The position numbers were made by a program, and so were the translations under genes. This document shows positions 1-3,763 of a stretch of DNA of 9,790 nucleotides, piece by piece. The number at the start of each line of letters is the position of its first letter. The stretch's first letter is position 1. The notes under the pieces are model-generated. The model made no database searches and had not been told where the DNA came from. It saw nothing but the letters and a program-made list of their open reading frames with translations. Source of the stretch: DASWIG01 sp965371445 (GTDB taxonomy: Bacteria > Acidobacteriota > Thermoanaerobaculia > Multivoradales > J023); the NCBI GenBank assembly GCA_965371445.1, contig CBDUYN010000273.1:1-9790 (forward strand), in the 5' to 3' direction.

Positions 1-157
1 GGATTCGACCACCGGACCCTAAAGGTGCGCGCGTCGCATTTCTATCCCAATCGGCCGAGAGGCCGCAAGACTGAAGAGCGACAAAGAAAGACACCGCCCA
101 GGAGAGCCCTCGACTAAGCGTGAGCCAGATGCCTCGGAGGCGCCTCTGACGGCGGGG
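1..157. other. Left edge, possible end of an upstream gene
   Basis: No recognisable gene. Plus frame 1 is open from the window edge to a TAA at 114-116 and would give a 38-residue basic tail beginning GFDHRTLKVRASHFY. Frame 3 is open to a TGA at 72-74. Either could be the C-terminus of a gene entering from the left, but neither tail matches a family I know, and open frames this short are expected by chance at this GC content. Confidence 0.2.
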
Positions 158-674
158 AGTCGGGTGAGCAGAACGACCTCAATTGGTCCATCCCCGCCGG
201 GATGGCCTTTCCCAACGGTTCCAACTTAGGCCATCCCCGTCTCGAGGGCCCTTCCCGAAATTTCAAACTCGGTCGTTTTCGTTCATCAGGCCCCTCCCGC
301 AAGCTCGGACTCCGGCCACCCCACAAAGGATGGCTCCTTCCTGAAGCCTCCGACTCAGCCAGCCCTGCCAGGACGGCCCTTCCCGGAAGTCACAGTTTGC
401 CCCTCCCCACCGGGATGGCCTCTTCCCGAGAGCCCCGACCAGGGCATCCCCGCCAGGATGGACCTTCCCGACGTTTCCAGGTCGCTCGGTATCGCCCGTC
501 GGAACCTTTCCGGCAATTCCAACTCGGTCCCTCCCCGCCGGGATGGGCCCTTCCTGGAAGCACCAAGCCCGCCGACCCAGCCCGGACAGCCCCCTCCCGG
601 AAGTCCCTACTTGGCCGGCCTCGCCGGGATGGCAGGTCCCGACGTTCCCGAAGGGTGCCATCCCCACGGGGATG
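158..674. repeat. Degenerate tandem repeat, 42-43 bp unit, about 12 copies
   Basis: Reading the plus strand, units begin at about 158, 201, 246, 289, 329, 372, 414, 457, 502, 542, 585 and 628, with a partial unit from 671. The mean spacing from 201 to 670 is 42.7 bp; individual units are 40-45 bp. Each unit starts GATGG(C)CCTTCCCG, has a centre resembling AAGTTCCAACTCGG, and ends CCATCCCCGCCGG or a variant. The join between units is a palindrome: 188-205 reads CCATCCCCGCCGGGATGG (7-bp stem, 4-nt loop), and 659-674 has a perfect CATCCCC/GGGGATG stem. Copies are diverged, and the indels are not multiples of three. Long frames cross the array on both strands, but they are low-complexity Gly/Pro/Arg/Ser strings that do not behave like a protein gene. 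The role is unknown. Confidence 0.8.
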
Positions 675-991
675 AACGCCACACCGTCGCCCTCCGGTGC
701 CGAAGAGCTACGGATCTTCCGTGAGCCACCGAGGGGCGGAGCCTCGGCATCGCCCTCGCCCTCGGCGTCTGGTGTCGGCCGGAGTCGTCGTGGGATTGCG
801 GCCGGAAGCTTGCTTGCGAAGCCGCCAAGTTGTACCCTGAGTGGGCGATGGACGGCAACACGACGAGGATCGACTGGGTCGGCAGCGGATGTGGCGCGAT
901 GGCGAGGAGCCGGCGTGCTCTGCGACGAAGGCACGCCGCGTTGGCTCGCCGAGCTCAGGCCGACAGAGCGGCTGAGTCGAGCGTAGGTGGA
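675..991. other. Gene-free stretch, nothing recognised
   Basis: This 317-bp high-GC stretch lies between the tandem array and the hairpin block. Frames on both strands translate to Arg/Pro/Ser-rich, compositionally biased strings with no recognisable motif. I see no tRNA, no terminator with a T tract, and no clear promoter. It may be flank or decayed copies belonging to the same non-coding block. Confidence 0.4.
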
Positions 992-1135
992 TGCCCTTGT
1001 CTTCGCGGTCAGGCGCAGCCCGGCCTCGGCCCCTTCGGGGCCTTGAAGACAAGGGCAAGCCGAGACGCACGGGACCGTCGTAGGAACCTTCCGACGATCC
1101 TACTTCGAGCCAAGGTTCTCGTCTGCTTGCCCTTG
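992..1135. promoter_or_regulatory. Nested and alternative stem-loop block upstream of the TumE-type pair
   Basis: Segment A (992-1004, TGCCCTTGTCTTC) is a perfect 13-bp inverted repeat of segment B (1045-1057, GAAGACAAGGGCA). Their 40-nt loop contains a second hairpin: GGCCCC (1028-1033), TTC, GGGGCC (1037-1042). The 3' part of B, CAAGGGCAAGC (1050-1060), is also perfectly complementary to segment C, GCTTGCCCTTG (1125-1135). A:B and B:C are therefore mutually exclusive. A short GTAGGA/TCCTAC stem (1080-1085 with 1098-1103) lies between B and C. The block ends 80 bp before the start of the downstream operon. It could be a transcribed leader or a structured intergenic element; no promoter or transcription evidence is visible. 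Confidence 0.45.
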
Positions 1136-1179
1136 CCACCCTACCCCTGTGTGGGGCCGGCCCGGCCGGCCGGTTGGGA

Positions 1180-1190
1180 GCAGGACCTGC
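1180..1190. promoter_or_regulatory. Short palindrome just upstream of the TumE-type operon, possible operator
   Basis: GCAGGACCTGC is a 5-bp inverted repeat around a single central base, ending 14 bp before the Shine-Dalgarno GGAG of the first gene. Operons of this type often autoregulate through a site near the start codon, so this is a candidate operator. A palindrome of this size can arise by chance in GC-rich DNA. Confidence 0.2.
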
Positions 1191-1204
1191 GGCTGACAAC
1201 CAAT

Positions 1205-1208
1205 GGAG
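1205..1208 (+). promoter_or_regulatory. Shine-Dalgarno deciding the start at 1215
   Basis: GGAG sits 6 nt before the ATG at 1215. The alternative in-frame ATG at 1203 overlaps this GGAG and has no ribosome binding site of its own, so 1215 is preferred. Confidence 0.5.
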
Positions 1209-1214
1209 ATAAGG

Positions 1215-1484
1215 ATGCAGACACATGAACTCGTAGTTGAAATGAAGCTGCTTGAGCGTCGTTTGACTCTCTACGAAGAGAAGTACGGAGTTCTTAGCGA
1301 AGACTTTCACTCAGCCCTGATGTCGGGCCATCTGGAGCGTTACGATGCTTACGATGAAACTCGTGCCGATTTCAGTCGATGGAAAGGTATTTATGAAACA
1401 TGGCTACGACGCAAGGCGAGCTATAATCAGGAGATGAAGGACCGGAGTTTCGATGAGATTCTTCGATTTCAACCCGCGTATTGA
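1215..1484 (+). CDS. Small charged helical protein, likely partner (antitoxin candidate) of the TumE-family protein
   Basis: The 89-residue protein begins MQTHELVVEMKLLERRLTLY. It is rich in Glu, Lys, Arg, Tyr and Trp, with heptad-like leucines over the first 25 residues (ELVVEMKLLERRLTLYEEKYG), so one or more amphipathic helices or a short coiled coil are likely. There is no signal peptide, membrane segment or recognisable helix-turn-helix. The stop codon (1482-1484) lies 2 nt before the ATG of the next gene, which implies translational coupling. I recall small proteins of this kind beside DUF6516 proteins, but I cannot name a family; assignment as the antitoxin half rests on position and size. 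Base composition is clearly lower in GC than the flanks, as in the gene that follows, which suggests acquisition as a unit. An in-frame ATG at 1203 would add four residues. Confidence 0.75.
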   Translation: MQTHELVVEMKLLERRLTLYEEKYGVLSEDFHSALMSGHLERYDAYDETRADFSRWKGIYETWLRRKASYNQEMKDRSFDEILRFQPAY

Positions 1485-1486
1485 TC

Positions 1487-1906
1487 ATGACTGCCAATCC
1501 CCTGAGGTCAGTAGAGAACTATAGCTACTTCGTAGCAGAGTTGGTTGATCAACCCGAAGTCGAGCATTCGACAGTGGCAATTTGGCCTGAAAGTATCTAT
1601 ACAGGAACAGCCGAGGGCGAAATTATCTTTCGCAGTGGGATCAGATTGCGCATACGAGAAGAACTGGATTTCGATGAAGCAGTGATCACAGCCTATGGCT
1701 ATGAAGTCTATCGGAACGGAGAGCGCCTGTATTGGTACGATGATTTCCCACACCTAAACGATCCGGATTTGGCCTCTACCTTTCCTCATCACAAGCATGT
1801 GCCTCCCGATATCAAGCACAATCGCATCCCGGCGCCTGAGATGAGCTTCAATAAACCGAATCTACCTGCGTTGATTCAAGAAATCAAGCACCTAAAGGAG
1901 CTGTAA
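1487..1906 (+). CDS. DUF6516 / TumE-family protein, putative toxin of a toxin-antitoxin-like pair
   Basis: The 139-residue cytoplasmic protein matches the DUF6516 (TumE toxin family) pattern. An N-terminal helix (VENYSYFVAELV, residues 9-20) is followed by a beta-rich core containing LRIREELDF (54-62) and YGYEVY (70-75). The characteristic C-terminal part follows: LYWYDDFPH (81-89), FPHHKHVPP (99-107) with clustered histidines, and a closing helix LPALIQEIKHLKEL. Length fits the family. TumE proteins are annotated as the toxin of a two-gene system; the molecular target here is not readable from sequence. A TTG at 1481 overlaps the upstream stop as TTGA and would add two residues; I prefer the ATG at 1487. 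The line 1501-1560 is 28/60 G+C, far below the neighbouring genes, consistent with horizontal transfer. Confidence 0.85.
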   Translation: MTANPLRSVENYSYFVAELVDQPEVEHSTVAIWPESIYTGTAEGEIIFRSGIRLRIREELDFDEAVITAYGYEVYRNGERLYWYDDFPHLNDPDLASTFPHHKHVPPDIKHNRIPAPEMSFNKPNLPALIQEIKHLKEL

Positions 1907-2211
1907 ACAGAATGGGAAGAGCCCCCCCTAGAGGTGCCATGCAGATCACAAACCCCTTGTTTTCAACGACTTACGCCAGATCCCGCTCGCAGAGGGGCGT
2001 TTCACTGGTGGCAAAATTGGACCTCACGAGAGCGGCGATCGGCCAAGGCGCTCGTTTCGGGTGAGATTTGGCCCCGAGATCCCCTCAGGCGGCGCCCGCC
2101 AGGCCGTTCGAAGACGAAAATGACTAAATAGCAAGGATCGAGGCGCAACTCTCCCTGGCCGAGACGACAGAGCCGCTCAGCCAACCGACGGCGACGAAGG
2201 TCAGGCTCTCA
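1907..2211. other. Gene-free stretch after the TumE-type pair
   Basis: Composition returns to high GC by about 2000. Apart from the doubtful short frame at 1939-2064 there is no recognisable gene. A GC-rich hairpin is possible around 2089-2101 (GGCGGCGCCCGCC) but has no T tract, so it is not called a terminator. No tRNA or attachment site was recognised. Confidence 0.35.
1939..2064 (+). CDS. Doubtful 41-residue open frame
   Basis: The frame opens with an ATG at 1939 and reads MQITNPLFSTTYARSRSQRG followed by VSLVAKLDLTRAAIGQGARFG. GAGG at 1931-1934 lies 4 nt upstream, which is closer than usual. The composition is less biased than the overlapping frames, and it would follow the TumE-type gene by 32 nt. 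I do not recognise the protein, and chance is a fully adequate explanation. Confidence 0.15.
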   Translation: MQITNPLFSTTYARSRSQRGVSLVAKLDLTRAAIGQGARFG

Positions 2212-2637
2212 TCACGGAGGGTCGCGCGCCGGATCGCTGCGCGTGTACTGCTCCTCCTGAACCGGAACGGGGCGGATCGAAACCGCCGTCTCGTTTGGGA
2301 GCCCCGTGTCCGCGCGGCGGGGGACGTGAACCGTCGGAATCTCGCCACGCCACACGATCTTCCACTTCTCCCCCACCTTGCGGATGACCAGTCGGCGACT
2401 CGGTGGCGGGGGCGGCGGCGGTGGCAGCCTACCCCCGACGAAAGGCCATGCCCGGGGAAAGCTCCCCTGGGGAAACGCCGCCTCGGGGTTGAACCCCGCG
2501 GTCGCCTGGAGGATCGTCGCGACCACCCCGGGTGGCAAGCTCCCCTCGGGGAGTTGGTGGCGGGGGTCGAGACCGTAACCGCGCTGTGGCGACACCGTGC
2601 CGCAGGCTGTGATCTGCTCCCACCACCCCGAGCTCAT
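2212..2637 (-). CDS. Hypothetical protein with internal 26-residue repeat and proline run
   Basis: This minus-strand frame of 141 codons starts at ATG 2637 and stops at TGA 2212. By eye, most codons end in G or C, as in the genuine genes of this window. Two copies of G-x-[DN]-P-x3-[LF]-P-x-G-S-[LF]-P lie at residues 22-35 and 48-61, exactly 26 residues (78 bp) apart. They are followed by a run of eight prolines (72-79) and a segment RRLVIRKVGEKWKIVWRGEI (81-100) that resembles the end of a small globular domain. There is no signal peptide and no family I recognise. The first 14 residues lie antisense to the ATPase-like remnant, so the true start may be further inside, or the frame may be the surviving end of a longer gene. 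The palindromic repeats in the DNA are an alternative explanation for part of the open frame. Confidence 0.35.
   Translation of the reverse strand: MSSGWWEQITACGTVSPQRGYGLDPRHQLPEGSLPPGVVATILQATAGFNPEAAFPQGSFPRAWPFVGGRLPPPPPPPPSRRLVIRKVGEKWKIVWRGEIPTVHVPRRADTGLPNETAVSIRPVPVQEEQYTRSDPARDPP
2451..2553. repeat. Cluster of short perfect palindromes with a 78-bp direct repeat
   Basis: Within about 100 bp lie CGGGGTTGAACCCCG (2484-2498, 7-bp stem around one base), CCACCCCGGGTGG (2523-2535, 6-bp stem) and CTCCCCTCGGGGAG (2540-2553, 6-bp stem). TCCCCTGGGGA occurs at 2463-2473. The 10-mer AAGCTCCCCT occurs at 2459 and again at 2537, 78 bp apart. The repeat coincides with the 26-residue repeat of the minus-strand frame, so the DNA and protein readings are not independent. 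Confidence 0.5.
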
Positions 2638-2892
2638 CGACTACCTCGGCGGCGAGCACGGCCTGCTCGTCGCCTTGATCGACGCGGACCGTTCGAGCGT
2701 CGAAGAGAGGCTCAACGCCTTCGATGCCGCGTGTGAGCTGGCAGGAATCGACGCGCGTGGCCCCGAGGAACCGTCGCCGTGTTCGTCCCACGGCGCAACA
2801 TCGAGACCTGGATCTCCTACCTTGCGGGCGAGGACATCGACGAGCACACCGGCTATCCGAAGCTCGATCGGGCGAAGGAGTCGGCGGCGCGG
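2597..2892 (+). pseudogene. Frameshifted remnant joining an AAA-ATPase end to an IDADR/VPRRNIETW partner gene
   Basis: The first frame (from about 2597) reads PQAVICSHHPELIDYLGG, which resembles the conserved histidine-loop end of RecF/SMC-like AAA ATPases. It runs straight into LLVALIDADRSSVEERLNAF and on to DARGPEE, and then into out-of-frame sequence. In the frame shifted by one base, from about 2773, the text resumes as TVAVFVPRRNIETWISYLAG, then EDIDEHTGYPKLDRAKESAA. The two halves read as one family, so one base appears to have been lost near 2771-2775. The IDADR acidic motif followed by VPRRNIETW is what I recall from proteins encoded beside such ATPases, possibly TOPRIM-like; this is from memory and unverified. 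A TAA (2576-2578) closes the frame upstream, and the sequence runs into the 3' end of the neighbouring minus-strand gene, so both ends look truncated. High third-position GC supports a coding past. Confidence 0.55.
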
Positions 2893-3612
2893 CTACCCAA
2901 GCCCCATCAACCGACGCCAGTCTTCGAGCGTCTGAACCCGCAGATAGTAGTTCTGCTTCAGCTCGTCACCGATCGTCGACGTCGGCGACGGTCCGTAGTG
3001 ATGGCCCGGGTAGAGGACGGTCTCCGAAGGAAGCTTGGCCAGCTGGCCGGTGAGCGAGTAGTAAAGCGCCTCGGCGTCGCCTCCCGGCAGGTCGACCCGG
3101 CCGCAGCCCTGGACGAAGAGGGTGTCGCCCGCCACCAGGCGCCCCCGGACCAGAAAGCACTGGCTTCCCGGGGTGTGGCCCGGGGTGTGGAGGAAGCGGA
3201 CCTCGACCTCGCCGACGCTCACCGTGTCGCCGCCTTCGGTCTTCCTGAGGTCGCTCTCCGAGACCCCGGTCACCACCTTGACGCCGTGGGCCTCGTGCTT
3301 GTTGACCCAGATCGGCGACGGATTGCGCTCCAGGAACCGCTCAAGGCCCTGGACCGTCATGCCGAACAGATCCCCTCCGACGTGGTCCGGGTGGTAGTGG
3401 GTGACGAGCGCCCCGGTCACCTTGTAGCCGTCCTCTTCAGCGGCGTCGAGCAGGCTGTCGACGTCCCAGGCGGGGTCGACGACCAGGGCTTCGCGGGTTT
3501 CGGTGTCGCCGATCAGGTACATGAAGTTGCGCATCTGAGCGGCCACCGAGTGGGCGCGGGCCACCTCGCGGCCCGCCAGGAGCTGGCGGAAGTAGAGTCC
3601 TTGGGAATCCAA
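2893..3612 (-). CDS. Metallo-beta-lactamase-fold hydrolase (glyoxalase II / ETHE1-like)
   Basis: The 239-residue cytoplasmic enzyme has the complete di-metal signature of the metallo-beta-lactamase fold. THYHPDHVGG at 71-80 supplies H72, H74, D76 and H77; HTPGHTPGS at 142-150 supplies H146; AGDTLF at 161-166 supplies D163; YPGHHYGP at 201-208 supplies H204. The stretch QGCGRVDLPGGDAEA (168-182) is typical of the ETHE1, persulfide dioxygenase and YcbL/glyoxalase II-like branch. The reaction is probably hydrolysis of a thioester such as S-lactoylglutathione, or oxidation of a persulfide; the sequence does not decide. No rhodanese domain is attached. Length is normal for a stand-alone member. 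The start is a TTG (3610-3612) chosen because of a perfect Shine-Dalgarno upstream. The gene is divergent from the DUF5916 gene, and its 3' end abuts the ATPase-like remnant. Confidence 0.93.
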   Translation of the reverse strand: MDSQGLYFRQLLAGREVARAHSVAAQMRNFMYLIGDTETREALVVDPAWDVDSLLDAAEEDGYKVTGALVTHYHPDHVGGDLFGMTVQGLERFLERNPSPIWVNKHEAHGVKVVTGVSESDLRKTEGGDTVSVGEVEVRFLHTPGHTPGSQCFLVRGRLVAGDTLFVQGCGRVDLPGGDAEALYYSLTGQLAKLPSETVLYPGHHYGPSPTSTIGDELKQNYYLRVQTLEDWRRLMGLG

Positions 3613-3763
3613 CAGGTGTTCCTCCTGGTCTTGGTCGTCCGCAGGATATCAGGCCCGGGTGCCGGGGTAGCGCTCCGTGGGAGCGCCCTGGTAAGCTCGC
3701 GCGGCTCCGCGACGGCCGTCCGGAGCGGAACCGACAGTCCCATCCTCTCCGAGCTTTCTCTTC
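3613..3763. promoter_or_regulatory. Divergent promoter region with inverted repeats
   Basis: These 151 bp separate the divergent metallo-hydrolase and DUF5916 genes and must hold the promoter of at least one. Three inverted repeats lie inside: GCGCTCC-GTG-GGAGCGC (3670-3686, 7-bp arms), CGCGG-CT-CCGCG (3700-3711) and GACGGCCGTC (3711-3720, perfect). The first is the best operator or hairpin candidate. I could not assign -35/-10 boxes with confidence, and no strong Shine-Dalgarno precedes the GTG at 3764. Confidence 0.35.
3621..3626 (-). promoter_or_regulatory. Perfect Shine-Dalgarno fixing a TTG start
   Basis: The minus strand reads AGGAGG here, 8 nt before the TTG at 3612. No ATG or GTG lies in frame nearby, so the rare TTG start of the metallo-hydrolase is well supported. 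Confidence 0.75.

Noticed and set aside
158..674. CRISPR array
   Set aside because: The whole 43-bp unit is degenerate and homologous from copy to copy. There is no exact repeat alternating with unique spacers, and no cas gene.
202..934. Protein-coding frames across the 43-bp array on both strands
   Set aside because: The translations are low-complexity Gly/Pro/Arg/Ser repeats, and unit indels are not multiples of three. The frames are open because stop codons are rare in this GC-rich repeat.
708..1310. Long minus-strand frame of 200 codons upstream of the TumE-type pair
   Set aside because: It is Arg/Pro-rich without motifs, overlaps the start of the well-supported 1215-1484 gene, and spans the hairpin block.
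2089..2101. Rho-independent terminator after the TumE-type pair
   Set aside because: The stem GGCGG/CCGCC has only 5 bp and no following T tract, and lies almost 200 bp after the stop codon.
2482..2500. tRNA T-arm or integron attC-like site at GGGGTTGAACCCC
   Set aside because: The loop is GGTTGAA rather than the tRNA GGTTCRA pattern; no cloverleaf can be completed around it, and the conserved attC core elements and spacing are absent.
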